Shown here: positions 46,013 through 54,934 of the stretch, one piece after another
Position numbering within the stretch: the stretch's first letter is position 1
Layout: each line of letters starts with the position of its first letter
DNA from: Glycomyces niveus
GTDB taxonomy: Bacteria > Actinomycetota > Actinomycetes > Mycobacteriales > Micromonosporaceae
Direction of reading: 5' to 3'
Assembly (NCBI RefSeq): GCF_017592475.1
Contig: NZ_JAGFNP010000009.1
Span: forward strand, 62,001-126,000
Length of the DNA stretch: 64,000 bases
Translations under genes and position numbers: made by a program
Notes under the pieces: generated by a model
Seen by the model: the letters and a program-made list of their open reading frames with translations, nothing else
Told to the model about the DNA's origin: nothing
Databases searched by the model: none

Positions 46013-47470
46013 TCAGACGCCGAGCCAGGACTGCGGTCCGCCGTAGGTGCGCACGAGGTTCGGGACCTCGGCGGCGGGGTCGAGCGTGTAGGTGTAGAAG
46101 CTGGACGGGGTGAACGCCGATCCCAGCGTCTCCTGCCGCCCGGTGCAACCGGAGCAGATGCTGCCGGTCTGGCGCAGCTGCGCGGTGGCGTCCGGGTAGT
46201 AGGGGTTGGCGACGTTCTGGAAGTACGAGTTCTCCAGCACCATCTTCGTGCTGCCGCGCGAGTAGTTGCCGTAGCCCGAGATGTTCTGCAGGTAGTTGTT
46301 GTACAGGTGCGCGTAGGCCACGTTGTCGGTGCTGGGGTTGCGCTGGTTGGTGTCGTGGATCCAGTTGTGGTGGATGGTGATCCGCGCGGTGGTGTTCTCG
46401 GTCCAGCCGATGCCGAAGGCCTTGTTGCCCGGGCCGAGGACGTTCCACGAGACGGTGAGGTTCGTGGTGTCCTTCCTGGAGTCGATGATGCCGTCGTTCA
46501 TGTTGTAGATGCGGTTGTGGTCGATCCAGACCCTGTCGGCGCCGTCCATCTGGATGCCGTCGTAGTCGTAGAGCTTGTCGTCGGGGTCGTCGTCGGCCAT
46601 CATCGTGTCGCGGATGGTGAGGTTGCGGATGATGACGTTGCTCGTGGCGTCGCCGAGGAAGAACCCGCCGCCGACGATCTGGCCGGCCGTGCCCGTGCCG
46701 ATGATGGTCTTGTCGGAGGACACGGGGATCTCGCGGCCCTTGGGGCTCATGTTGATCGTGCCCGCGACCTTGATGACGTACGACCCGGAGGCCGCCGCGT
46801 ACCGCTCGAGGTCGGCCTGCGTCGTGACGGTGACGGTCGTGCCGCCCTGGCCGCCGGTGGTGCCCTCGCCGAAGCCGTCGAGCACGTCCACGCCCGGCGG
46901 CAGGCTCGTGCTCCCGGCGGGGTTGAGTTTCCATTGCTGGTTGGTGGCGCCGGTGGCGGTGTACTGGGAGATGCGGCCGCCGGCGGTGGTGGACCATGCC
47001 CAGACGTCGAGGGCTTTGCCCGAGGCGCGGTTGACGATGGTGGCGTAGCCGCCCGATTCGGTGACGCGCCACTGCTGGTTGGCGCTGCCGGCGTCGCCCC
47101 ACTGCTGGACCTTGGCGCCGTCGGCGGTCGAGGCGCCTTCGACGTCGAGGACCTGGTTCGAGTGGCGCACTTGGATCTTGTAGTAGCCGCCGCCGGCGTC
47201 GACGAAGCGGAACTGCTGGTCGGTCGAGCCGTTGCTCGACCACTGGACGAGCTCGGCCCCGCTGGCGGTCGAGGCCGCGCGGATGCCCAGCACCAGCCCC
47301 GAATGCCGCGACTCGATGTTGTACCAGACGCCCACTTGGAGCGCGTTGGCCTTGCCGCTCTGCCAGAAGGCGAGCGAGGCGGCGACGAGGGCGCCGGTGA
47401 CGAGCACGGCGAGGGCGATCGCGAGCCGCCGGTGCCGGGACAGACTGAAGGGAGGTGAAGCAGCGGTCAT
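46013..47470 (-). CDS. Secreted pectate lyase (PL1) with N-terminal CBM13 lectin
   Basis: Cleaves polygalacturonate by beta-elimination; 485 aa. The start at 47470 (MTAASPPF) has AGGAC upstream. A signal anchor or signal peptide (about 14-42) leads to a ricin-type lectin (about 45-188) very like those in the CE12 esterases. A linker then leads to the PL1 parallel beta-helix (about 190-485). PL1 motifs: WIDHNRIYN (vWiDH), IIDSRKDTTNLTVSWNV, and the Arg-containing NQRNPSTDNV segment. It is separated by 30 kb from the pectin locus but shares its lectin type, so it may belong to the same regulon. Confidence 0.93.
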   Translation of the reverse strand: MTAASPPFSLSRHRRLAIALAVLVTGALVAASLAFWQSGKANALQVGVWYNIESRHSGLVLGIRAASTASGAELVQWSSNGSTDQQFRFVDAGGGYYKIQVRHSNQVLDVEGASTADGAKVQQWGDAGSANQQWRVTESGGYATIVNRASGKALDVWAWSTTAGGRISQYTATGATNQQWKLNPAGSTSLPPGVDVLDGFGEGTTGGQGGTTVTVTTQADLERYAAASGSYVIKVAGTINMSPKGREIPVSSDKTIIGTGTAGQIVGGGFFLGDATSNVIIRNLTIRDTMMADDDPDDKLYDYDGIQMDGADRVWIDHNRIYNMNDGIIDSRKDTTNLTVSWNVLGPGNKAFGIGWTENTTARITIHHNWIHDTNQRNPSTDNVAYAHLYNNYLQNISGYGNYSRGSTKMVLENSYFQNVANPYYPDATAQLRQTGSICSGCTGRQETLGSAFTPSSFYTYTLDPAAEVPNLVRTYGGPQSWLGV

Positions 47471-47498
47471 AGGTGCCGGTCCTATTCTGCGTGAAGCG

Positions 47499-47575
47499 AT
47501 CACGGCCGTCGGTGACCCGAGGGATATCGATGACCGTGATATTTAATTTCTTCAATTTACATAACATGGGACCGG
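47499..47575 (-). promoter_or_regulatory. AT-rich promoter region of the pectate lyase gene
   Basis: Strikingly AT-rich for this genome between 47520 and 47570. It contains the inverted repeat ATCACGG (47499-47505) / CCGTGAT (47534-47540), and on the minus strand TTATGT followed by AT-rich bases that could form a weak promoter. The exact -10 is uncertain. Confidence 0.35.
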
Positions 47576-47586
47576 TGCCGCAAGAC

Positions 47587-48225
47587 TCAAGCGGCGTCGA
47601 GGAGCCTCCGGAGGTGCTCGGCGTCGGTGTTCGCGCCGAACACCGGGCTGCCCGGTTCCATTCGAGCGCCCTCACCCAGCGGTCCTGCGACCACCGGGTC
47701 GAAACCGAGCGCGTCCACGAAGGACACGGCCGCCGCCACATCCGCGCCGTCGTCACCGGCGATCGCGATCGCCTTGCGGCCCAACGCCGCAGCTGGCCGC
47801 GCCTCGGCCTCCAGATCGTGGTAGCCCATGTGGTTGAACGCCTTCACCACATGCGGCGCGCCGAGGAACGCGCGCACCGCCTCGCTCGACGTCGAGCCCG
47901 GATCGAGGACGCGCTCTCGCGGCCCGTCCACCTCCCACCAGTGGTTCATCGCGTCCACCACCAGCGCGTCGCCCAGCGCCGCCGCCGGGATCGCGCGGAA
48001 CTTCCCCAGCGGCAGTGCGAGCACCACGATGTCGGCTTCACCCGCAGCCTCGGCCGCCGTCACCGCGACGGCCCCCGGCGTCAGCACCTCGACGGTGAGC
48101 GCGATCTTCCCCGGATCGCCCGAACCGGCGATGAGCACCCGGTACCCGGCCGCGACCGCGAGGCGGGCGAGGACCGTGCCGACCTTGCCCGCGCCGAGGA
48201 CGCCGATCGTTTGCGGCCGCTTCAT
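47587..48225 (-). CDS. NADPH-dependent F420 reductase-like protein
   Basis: 212 aa, Rossmann fold with [13 protein letters not shown] at the N-terminus (nucleotide binding) and NHWWEVDG and [10 protein letters not shown] motifs of the NADP/F420 oxidoreductase family. True members transfer hydride between NADPH and coenzyme F420; many relatives are short dehydrogenases of unknown use. It overlaps the LLM flavin-enzyme gene by 4 bases, so the two are one operon. That raises the possibility that the neighbour uses F420 or FMN. Confidence 0.82.
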   Translation of the reverse strand: MKRPQTIGVLGAGKVGTVLARLAVAAGYRVLIAGSGDPGKIALTVEVLTPGAVAVTAAEAAGEADIVVLALPLGKFRAIPAAALGDALVVDAMNHWWEVDGPRERVLDPGSTSSEAVRAFLGAPHVVKAFNHMGYHDLEAEARPAAALGRKAIAIAGDDGADVAAAVSFVDALGFDPVVAGPLGEGARMEPGSPVFGANTDAEHLRRLLDAA

Positions 48226-49274
48226 CGCGCGCCGCCCTCGCCGTCCGCGAGCAGCTCGCGGACCATCGGGATCACCTTGGTGCCGTACAGGTCCACCGCG
48301 CGCAGGCGCGCGCTGGCCGCGAGCGCGCCGCCGGAGGAGTAGATGAGGTCGAAGCGGCCGACGTCGAGCGCGCTGATCGCCTTGGCGATGCGGCGGGCCA
48401 CCGTCTCGGGCGAGCCGACGTAGAGCGAGCCGTGCTCGATCTCGTGGTCGAACTCCTCGCGGCGCAGCGGCTGCCAGCCGCGCAGCGCCCCGATGCGGTC
48501 GCGGATCTCCTTGTAGCCCGGATAGAACAGCGCCTTCGCCTCCTCGTCGGTCTCGGCGATGAACCCGGGGGAGTGGAGCCCGACCGGGTAGGCGGTGGTG
48601 CCGAGCTCATCGGTCGCGCGGCGGTACAGGTCGACGTAGGGCGCGAACCGCTCGGCGGGGCCGCCGATGACGGCGAGCATGAGCCGGAACCCGTACTTGG
48701 CGGTGCGGATGACCGACTGCGGGCTGCCGCCCACGCCGACCCAGGTGCGCAGGCGCCCGGATTCGGTCTTGGGGAAGACGTCCTGGTCGATGAGGGTCGC
48801 GCGCTGGGTGCCGCGCCAGGTGACCGGCTTCTCGTCGAGTAGCTGGTGGAAGAGGTCGATCTTCTCCTCGAAGAGCGCGTCGTAGTCGGCAAGGTCGTAG
48901 CCGAACAGCGGGAACGACTCGGTGAAGGAGCCGCGGCCGAGGATGATCTCGGCGCGCCCGTTCGAGAGCGCGTCGACGGTGGCGAACCGCTGGAAGACCC
49001 GGACCGGGTCGTCGGAGCTGAGCACGGTGACGCCGGACGAGAGCCGGATGCGCTCGGTGCGGGTGGCGATCCCGGCGAGGACGGTCTCGGGGGAGGAGAT
49101 CGCGAACTCGGGGCGGTGGTGCTCGCCGAGGGCGACCACGTCGATGCCGATCTCGTCGGCGAGGACGGCCTCCTCGACGGCGGCCCGGATGGCCTGGGCG
49201 TACGAGGTGACGTTGCCCTGGTCGTCCCGGGGCAGGTCGCCGAAGCTGTCGATGCCGAACTCGATGCCGTTCAC
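48222..49274 (-). CDS. LLM-class flavin-dependent oxidoreductase (luciferase-like)
   Basis: 350 aa, TIM-barrel of the bacterial luciferase family: the N-terminal [11 protein letters not shown] strand, [12 protein letters not shown], the [14 protein letters not shown] loop, and [11 protein letters not shown] near the C-terminus. The GTG at 49274 with GAGGAG upstream is preferred to the longer frame. It reduces or oxygenates an unknown substrate with FMNH2 or F420H2. The promoter carries a perfect TGATTGAC-AC-GTCAATCA palindrome resembling those near the MarR gene, so redox or electrophile control is likely. Confidence 0.88.
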   Translation of the reverse strand: MNGIEFGIDSFGDLPRDDQGNVTSYAQAIRAAVEEAVLADEIGIDVVALGEHHRPEFAISSPETVLAGIATRTERIRLSSGVTVLSSDDPVRVFQRFATVDALSNGRAEIILGRGSFTESFPLFGYDLADYDALFEEKIDLFHQLLDEKPVTWRGTQRATLIDQDVFPKTESGRLRTWVGVGGSPQSVIRTAKYGFRLMLAVIGGPAERFAPYVDLYRRATDELGTTAYPVGLHSPGFIAETDEEAKALFYPGYKEIRDRIGALRGWQPLRREEFDHEIEHGSLYVGSPETVARRIAKAISALDVGRFDLIYSSGGALAASARLRAVDLYGTKVIPMVRELLADGEGGAR

Positions 49275-49309
49275 GGTGCTCTCCTCGCTCGCCGGCCCGG
49301 GGCCGGAAC

Positions 49310-49353
49310 TGATTGACACGTCAATCATAGGAGTATGTACATGATGCGTCAAC
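49310..49353 (-). promoter_or_regulatory. MarR-type operator sites upstream of the LLM operon
   Basis: Perfect inverted repeat TGATTGAC-AC-GTCAATCA (49310-49327) plus a weaker TGATGCGTCAAC site (49342-49353), placed 36-80 bp upstream of the LLM gene start. The same TTGAC-type palindrome occurs upstream of the MarR gene at 51788. Confidence 0.6.
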
Positions 49354-49396
49354 TATATGGGCCGGGAGTGCGACCGGAGACACCCTTAGGTGGTGT

Positions 49397-49873
49397 TTAC
49401 GCAGGTGGCCGCACGGGGTGCTGGCTCAGGATCGAGACGCGGTTGAACGCGTTGATGGTGATGGCCACCCACAGGACGGCCGAGATCTGGTGCTCGGTCA
49501 GGGCGCTGCGCGCCGCCTCGTAGGCCTCGTCCTGCGCGGCGGGGTCCGAGAGGTCAGTGGTCGCCTCGGCCAGCGCGAGCGCGGCCCGCTCGGCGGGGGA
49601 GAAGACCTCGGTGTCGCGCCAGGCGGAGAGGACGCCGAGCCGCTGCGTCGTCTCGCCGGCCTTCAACGCGGACCTGGTGTGCCGGTCGAGGCAGTAGGCG
49701 CAGCCGTTCATCTGCGAGACGCGGAGGTTGACCAGTTCGACGAGGACGCGGTCGAGCCCGGCCTCGTGGGCGGCCTCGCGCGCGGCGCGCGAGGACTCGC
49801 GCATCGCCTGGAACACGGCGGGCGTCTGCTTGTCGATGTAGATCCTGGGGAGCGCGGACCCGTCACTGCTCAC
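49397..49873 (-). CDS. AhpD/carboxymuconolactone decarboxylase-like peroxidase
   Basis: 158 aa, all-helical AhpD-like fold with the redox pair CAYC in NGCAYCLDRHTRSAL. Such proteins reduce peroxides or act as general antioxidant proteins. The GTG at 49873 is fixed by AGGAGG seven bases upstream. It is divergent from the pirin-like gene; between them is TAGATGATATGACAACTAG (49942-49960), a degenerate version of the MarR-like sites. Part of the redox cluster. Confidence 0.88.
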   Translation of the reverse strand: MSSDGSALPRIYIDKQTPAVFQAMRESSRAAREAAHEAGLDRVLVELVNLRVSQMNGCAYCLDRHTRSALKAGETTQRLGVLSAWRDTEVFSPAERAALALAEATTDLSDPAAQDEAYEAARSALTEHQISAVLWVAITINAFNRVSILSQHPVRPPA

Positions 49874-49941
49874 GTCAGTTCCTCCTCTTTCCCCGCAGGG
49901 ATGGCCGTCGGCGTCCATGATCTTAAGGGCATGTGCGAATA

Positions 49942-49960
49942 TAGATGATATGACAACTAG
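49942..49960. promoter_or_regulatory. Degenerate MarR-like site between the AhpD-like and pirin genes
   Basis: TAGATGATATGACAACTAG is an imperfect palindrome (CTAGTTGTCATATCATCTA on the other strand). It is related to the TTGACnnGTCAA sites at the neighbouring promoters but has several mismatches. Confidence 0.4.
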
Positions 49961-49980
49961 TCCGGATGGCAGGTGATCCA

Positions 49981-51297
49981 GTGAGCAACGTCGAAGCGGC
50001 TCCGGAGGAGACGCAGTGCGCCCCGACCGAGGCTTCCGGGATCGTCGAGGTGCTAGAAGCGCGCGACGTGCCCCTCGGCGGCCTCCGCGCGCTGCAGGTG
50101 CGGCGCACCCTCCCGCAGCGGGCCCGGACCCTCATCGGCGCATGGTGCTTCGCCGACCACTACGGCCCGGTCGAGGTCCCGGCGACAGGCGGCATGGACG
50201 TCCCGCCCCACCCCCACACCGGCCTGCAGACGGTGAGCTGGCTCTTCAGCGGCGAGGTCGAGCACCGCGACAGCCTCGGCAGCCACGCGCTCATCCGCCC
50301 CGGCGAGATGAACCTCATGACGGGAGGGCGCGGCATCGCCCACTCCGAAGTCTCCACTCCGGACACCGAACTCCTGCACGGGGTCCAGCTCTGGGTCGCC
50401 CTGCCGGAGGCGCACCGCGACGCCGAGCGTGACTTCCAGCACTACGTGCCCGAGGTGGTGGAGGTCTTCGGCGCCGAGATTCGGGTCTTCCTCGGCTCGC
50501 TCGCGGGCGCGGCCTCGCCGGTGCGGACGTACACGCCGCTGCTGGGCGCGCAGATCGACCTGGAGCCGAACGCCGCGATCACCCTCGCCGTCGACCCCGC
50601 GTTCGAGCACGGCCTGCTGGTGGACGCGGGCGACGTGCGCTTGGGCGGCACCGTGGTGCGCCCCGCCGAGCTCGGGTACGTGGCGGCCGGCCTCGATGTG
50701 CTGACCCTCTCGAACTGCTCCGACGAGCCGGCGCGCACGATCCTGCTCGGCGGCCCGCCGTTCGATGAGGCGATCGTCATGTGGTGGAACTTCGTGGCGC
50801 GCAACCACGACGACATCGTGCAGGCCCGCGAGGAGTGGGAGGCCGGCTCGGAGCGGTTCGGCGAGGTCGAGGGCTACCCGGGCCGCCGCCTGCCCGCGCC
50901 GCCGCTGCCGAACGCCGTCATCATGCCCCGCCGCAACCCGCCGGTGCAGGAGCCGGTCGAAGCGGTCGCCGAGCCGGTCGTGCGCCGCGTCGACGCCGAG
51001 CGGCTCTACGAGATGGCCATCGACGGCTTCCGCGCCGGGCTCACCGCCTACCGAGACCGCGGCGAGCAGCGGGTCTTCTACCACACCGAAGTGGACAAAG
51101 CGCATTCGCGCAAAGGCCTGGCCGCCACGCTGGTCGAGCAGGCGCTCAACGACGCGCGCGCGACGGGCAAGCGCATCGTGCCGGTCTGCCCGTACGTCGC
51201 GCGGTTCATCAAGAAGCACCCCGAGTTCGACGACGTGACCGACCAGCCGACGCCGCAGCTGCTGCACTGGCTGGACGCCGAGCTCACGGCGCAGTAG
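49981..51297 (+). CDS. Pirin-family protein fused to a GNAT-like acetyltransferase domain
   Basis: 438 aa. The N-terminal two-thirds is pirin: cupin with metal ligands in HPHTGLQTVSWLFSGEVEH and GEMNLMTGGRGIAHSE (about 75-125), and the second cupin half to about 285 (RTILLGGPPFDE). Residues about 340-438 form a short GNAT (YjdJ/GTN-like) domain: FYHTEVDKAHSRKGLAATLVEQAL and PVCPYVARFIKKHPEF. Pirins can be quercetinases or redox-sensitive co-regulators. The GTG at 49981 is chosen because AGGTGA precedes it; an ATG at 49966 is possible. The end overlaps the convergent MarR gene by 14 bases. Confidence 0.88.
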   Translation: MSNVEAAPEETQCAPTEASGIVEVLEARDVPLGGLRALQVRRTLPQRARTLIGAWCFADHYGPVEVPATGGMDVPPHPHTGLQTVSWLFSGEVEHRDSLGSHALIRPGEMNLMTGGRGIAHSEVSTPDTELLHGVQLWVALPEAHRDAERDFQHYVPEVVEVFGAEIRVFLGSLAGAASPVRTYTPLLGAQIDLEPNAAITLAVDPAFEHGLLVDAGDVRLGGTVVRPAELGYVAAGLDVLTLSNCSDEPARTILLGGPPFDEAIVMWWNFVARNHDDIVQAREEWEAGSERFGEVEGYPGRRLPAPPLPNAVIMPRRNPPVQEPVEAVAEPVVRRVDAERLYEMAIDGFRAGLTAYRDRGEQRVFYHTEVDKAHSRKGLAATLVEQALNDARATGKRIVPVCPYVARFIKKHPEFDDVTDQPTPQLLHWLDAELTAQ

Positions 51298-51769
51298 CGC
51301 CGCGCTTGCCGGCGAGGTGGCCGCTGAGGGTCTCGGCGAGGTCGCGGGCGGCGGCGAGCTGCTCGGGGGTGAGCGCGTCGAGGAAGAGCTCGCGGATGGC
51401 GTGGAAGTGCGGGACGCTGGAGCGCCGCAGGGCGTCCCGCCCTTCATCGGTGAGCACGGCCTCGGCGCCGCGGTTGTCGCCTTTGGCGGCCTCGCGCGCG
51501 ATGAGCCCGCGCTTCTCCATGCGGCCCAGGTGATGTGAGAGGCGGCTGCGTTCCCAGCCGATCGCGTCGGCGAGGTGCGAGGAGCGCATGCGCCGCTCCG
51601 GCGCCTCGCTCAGCTCGAGCAGGACCCGGTAGTCCCCGGCGGAGATGCCGCTGTCGGACTGGAGCCGTCCTTCGATGGCGGTGCGCAGCTCCTCGGTCGT
51701 CTCGATGAACGCGCGCCAGCTGTCGAGTTCGGCGCGGGTGAGGGCGGTGCGGCCCTTCCGGGGTGGCAT
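51284..51769 (-). CDS. MarR-family transcriptional regulator
   Basis: 161 aa winged-helix repressor. The HTH is around residues 65-90 (RSSHLADAIGWERSRLSHHLGRMEKRGLI), followed by the wing (RGAEAVLTDEGRDAL). The ATG at 51769 has GGAGG seven bases upstream; an ATG six bases earlier has poor spacing. Its 3' end overlaps the convergent pirin gene. The palindrome TTGACATGTCAA lies 18 bp upstream of its start, so it probably represses itself. Matching sites stand in front of the neighbouring redox genes. Confidence 0.92.
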   Translation of the reverse strand: MPPRKGRTALTRAELDSWRAFIETTEELRTAIEGRLQSDSGISAGDYRVLLELSEAPERRMRSSHLADAIGWERSRLSHHLGRMEKRGLIAREAAKGDNRGAEAVLTDEGRDALRRSSVPHFHAIRELFLDALTPEQLAAARDLAETLSGHLAGKRGATAP

Positions 51770-51786
51770 GGGCATCCTCCAATGTG

Positions 51787-51800
51787 GTTGACATGTCAAT
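51787..51800 (-). promoter_or_regulatory. MarR autoregulatory operator
   Basis: GTTGACATGTCAAT contains the perfect 12-bp palindrome TTGACATGTCAA (51788-51799), just upstream of the MarR gene's ribosome site. Confidence 0.7.
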
Positions 51801-51860
51801 TATAGGCGCTGCAACGGGCGCGCCGCACCCGCGACGCGCCCGTCCCCCGTTCCGGCGGGG

Positions 51861-52820
51861 CTACTCGCTCCCGCCGCGGGTGCCCACGGCCTCCTTGTTG
51901 GCGGTGAGCCATTCGCGGAAGGACTGCAGGTCCGGGTTGAGTTCGCGGACCTTGGCGAGGTCGCGGCGGCCGGTGAACTCGGCGTCGAACTCCGCGTAGT
52001 ACTGGAACATGTTCCCGACCTCTTCGGCCGCGGGGAATCCGGCGGCGCGCAGGCCCTCGAACGGGACGGCGTAGTAGTGGACGGGCTCGCCGAGCGCCTC
52101 GGTGAAGGCATCGGCAATCTCCGGGCCGGTCAGGTGCTCGCCTGCGATGCTCACGGTCTCGCCGGCGAGGTCGGTGCCGCGCTTGAAGATCCCGTAGGCG
52201 GTGCGGCCGATGTCCTCGGAGGCGATCCCGGCGAGTTTGCTGTCGCCCATGGCCATCGCCAGGACGAGGCTCCCGTCCTCTTGGCGCTGGGGGCCGAAGG
52301 CGCCGAGGAAGCCGTCCCAGTAGAACGTCGTCTGCAGGAAGGTCGTCGGCACGCCCGCCTCGGTGAACAGCGCGTTCGCCTCGCCTTTGACGTCGAAGTG
52401 CGGGACCTTGTACTCGCCCATGAGGGTCGGCATCCGGTCGTCGTCGAGGGGGACGGCCTCGCGGGTGTCCTCGAGGGTCGACCAGATCGCGTGCTGGACG
52501 CCCGCGGCCTTGGCCGCCCGGGCGAGGTTCTTCGCCTGGTCGTACTCGCGCCGGGGCGACATGTGCTCCCAGAAGTTGGTGACCAGGAACGCCCCGTACG
52601 CCCCGTCGAGCGCCTTGGCGACGCTGGCTTCGTCGTCGATGTCGGCCTGCGCGACCTCAGCCCCGAGCGCGGCGAGTGCCTTCGCCTTGTCGGAGTCGGG
52701 GTTGCGGGTGATGGCGCGAACGCTGAACTCGGAGGCGGGGTCGGCGAGGATCGCGTGGGCGAGCCCCCCGCCCTGCTGCCCGGTGGCGCCGACGACTGCG
52801 ATGATCTTCTTGTCTGCCAT
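51861..52820 (-). CDS. NmrA-like NAD(P)-binding protein
   Basis: 319 aa, atypical short-chain dehydrogenase. The N-terminal VVGATGQQGGG motif binds NAD(P); RAITRNPDSDKAKAL follows. NmrA/HSCARG-type proteins lack the usual catalytic Tyr-Lys and often act as redox sensors or quinone reductases. The ATG at 52820 follows AAGGGA. It is in the same orientation as MarR but separated from it, with its own promoter region that contains MarR-like sites at 52925-52970. Confidence 0.88.
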   Translation of the reverse strand: MADKKIIAVVGATGQQGGGLAHAILADPASEFSVRAITRNPDSDKAKALAALGAEVAQADIDDEASVAKALDGAYGAFLVTNFWEHMSPRREYDQAKNLARAAKAAGVQHAIWSTLEDTREAVPLDDDRMPTLMGEYKVPHFDVKGEANALFTEAGVPTTFLQTTFYWDGFLGAFGPQRQEDGSLVLAMAMGDSKLAGIASEDIGRTAYGIFKRGTDLAGETVSIAGEHLTGPEIADAFTEALGEPVHYYAVPFEGLRAAGFPAAEEVGNMFQYYAEFDAEFTGRRDLAKVRELNPDLQSFREWLTANKEAVGTRGGSE

Positions 52821-52924
52821 GACGAATCCCTTCGAAACGTGTCGCTGCGTTGTTGATGCAGGTCTGCGGGTAGCCGGAAGGCTTCCCGGCCAAAAGACGC
52901 GGGGCGGCCCGCACCGGCCGTGTA

Positions 52925-53003
52925 CTTGATGCATCATGTATCTCCTCGAAGAGGTGCATGACGTATCAACTACCGTAGCGCTAGATAGATGACGTGTCAA
53001 TCA
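52925..53003. promoter_or_regulatory. Cluster of MarR-like operator sites between the NmrA-like and PucR genes
   Basis: Three related sites lie in 80 bp: CTTGATGCATCATG (52925-52938), TGACGTATCAAC (52959-52970) and TGACGTGTCAATCA (52990-53003). All fit the loose pattern TTGAYnnRTCAA read on one strand or the other. The last is nearly identical to half of the LLM-operon palindrome at 49310. Confidence 0.5.
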
Positions 53004-53022
53004 GACGAGTAGGATCGGTGAC

Positions 53023-54933
53023 GTGGAAGACAGCCCGCCCGCCGCCGCGCCCGGCCTCGGCCCCGCCGCCGAAGCCCTGCTCCGGCTGATCGACCTGCTC
53101 GCGGCCGACCCCACCGACGAGGAACTCGCCGCGCCCCTCCGCGACCTCGAACGTTCCGGCCCCGGCCCCGAAGCGGCCGCGGCGCTCCATCGGGCCACCG
53201 ACACCGCACGCACCATCAAACGCACGCTCGACCAGCGCCGCCGCCGTGAAGCCGAACTCGCCGCCCTCTTCGACACCGCCGGCGACCTCGCCGCCTCCCG
53301 CAACCTCGACGCCGTCCTGCGCGCCATCGTCCACCGCGCCCGCACCCTCCTCGCCGCCGACCTCTCCTACATCGCCCTCCACGACCCCGAGCAGGGCGAC
53401 ACCTACATGCGCGTCACCGACGGCTCCGTCTCCGCGCGCTTCCAGCAGCTGCGCCTCGGCATGGGCGAAGGCCTCGGCGGCCTCGTCGCCGAGACCGCGC
53501 TCCCCTACGCCAGCACCGACTACCAGATCGACTCCCGCTTCCGCCACACCCAGCTCATCGACGCCGCCGTCGAGGAAGAGGGCGTCCACGGCATCGTCGG
53601 CGTCCCGCTCCGCCTGGGCGACACCGTGATCGGGGTCCTCTGGGCCGCCGACCGCGCGCCTCGGGCTTTTGCTCCCGACGACATCGCCATGCTCGTCTCG
53701 CTTGCCAACCACGCCGCCGTCGCCATCGAGAGCGTCCGCCAGCTCGAGGCGACCGCGCGGACCCTGCGCGAACTCAGCGAGACGGCCCTGCGCTCCGAGC
53801 GGCTGAACCTCGCGTTGCGCCGCGCCGCCGACGCCCACGACCGCCTCACGGGCCTGGTGCTCAGCGGCGGCGACGTCGCCGACCTCGCCGCACAGGCCGC
53901 CGAACTCTTCGGCGGTGCGATCGGCATCTTCGGCGTCGACGGCGAGGCGCTGGCCCGCGCGGGCGAAGGCGAGGTGCGGTTCGTCGCCGAGGGCGTCGCC
54001 GACTCGCAGGCGAGCCGCGGCGCGGTCCTGGTCGACGGCCGGTGGGTGTGCGCGGTCATGGCCGGCCCGGAGCCCTTGGGCAGCATCGTCCTCGCGGGCC
54101 GACCCGCACTCGGCGAGGCCGACCGGCAGCTGTTCGAGCGCGCCTCGCTGGTCACCGCGCTGCTGCTGCTCCTGCGGCGGTCCGTGGCCGATGCCGAGGA
54201 CCGGGTGCGCGGCGAACTCCTCGACGACCTCCTCAGCGACCCCGGCAAGCAGCGGGCCACCAGCGCGCGGCTCCGCGCCGGGAAGCTCGGCATGGACCTG
54301 CGGCGGCCGCACGCGGTCCTCGTCCTCGACGGCGACGCCGCTGCGCAGGGACGGCTCGCCTCGGAGGCGCAGCGACACGCCCGCGCCGAAGGCGGCCTGG
54401 CCGGGAGCCGGGACGGCCGCACGGTGCTCCTGCTGCCGAGTTACGACCCCGGCGGGCAGGCCGCGAAGCTCGCCGCCGACCTCGGCAGGGCCACCGGCCG
54501 GCCGGTGACCGTCGGCGCCTCATCCAGTGTGGACGACATCGAGCGGCTGCCGGAGGCCTACACCGCGGCCGTCCGCTGCACGGACGCCCTGATCGCCTTG
54601 GGCCGCAGGGGCGAAGGCGGCGGCATGGACCGGCTCGGCTTCATCGGCGTCCTGCTCGGCGAGTCGGGCACGGACGCGTTCGTGCGGCGCACGATCGGCC
54701 CGCTGCTCGACTACGACGCCAAGCGCGGCACCGACCTCGTCGGCACTCTGGAGGCGTACTTCGCCAACGGCGGGCACCTGGCGAAGACCAAGGCGGTGCT
54801 GAACGTCCACCTCAACACGGTCTCGCAGCGGCTCGAGCGGGTCGCCTCCATCCTCGGCCGCGACTGGAACTCGCCGGAGCGGTCCCTTGAGGTCCAGTTG
54901 GCGCTGCGCGTCAACCGGCTCTCCGAGCCCTGA
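53023..54933 (+). CDS. GAF-domain PucR/CdaR-type transcriptional regulator
   Basis: 636 aa. A helical N-terminus is followed by a GAF domain (about 85-240: DLSYIALHDPEQGDTYMRV and VGVPLRLGDTVIGVLWAADR), a GGDEF-like CdaR middle domain, and the C-terminal PucR helix-turn-helix (about 560-630, LVGTLEAYFANGGHLAKTKAVLNVHLNTVSQRLERV). GTG start with AGGA upstream. The stop is 1 base from the convergent thiolase stop. PucR-type proteins usually activate catabolic genes in response to a small molecule. The adjacent acetoacetate/homogentisate genes are the natural target, which is inference. Confidence 0.88.
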   Translation: MEDSPPAAAPGLGPAAEALLRLIDLLAADPTDEELAAPLRDLERSGPGPEAAAALHRATDTARTIKRTLDQRRRREAELAALFDTAGDLAASRNLDAVLRAIVHRARTLLAADLSYIALHDPEQGDTYMRVTDGSVSARFQQLRLGMGEGLGGLVAETALPYASTDYQIDSRFRHTQLIDAAVEEEGVHGIVGVPLRLGDTVIGVLWAADRAPRAFAPDDIAMLVSLANHAAVAIESVRQLEATARTLRELSETALRSERLNLALRRAADAHDRLTGLVLSGGDVADLAAQAAELFGGAIGIFGVDGEALARAGEGEVRFVAEGVADSQASRGAVLVDGRWVCAVMAGPEPLGSIVLAGRPALGEADRQLFERASLVTALLLLLRRSVADAEDRVRGELLDDLLSDPGKQRATSARLRAGKLGMDLRRPHAVLVLDGDAAAQGRLASEAQRHARAEGGLAGSRDGRTVLLLPSYDPGGQAAKLAADLGRATGRPVTVGASSSVDDIERLPEAYTAAVRCTDALIALGRRGEGGGMDRLGFIGVLLGESGTDAFVRRTIGPLLDYDAKRGTDLVGTLEAYFANGGHLAKTKAVLNVHLNTVSQRLERVASILGRDWNSPERSLEVQLALRVNRLSEP

Positions 54934-54934
54934 T

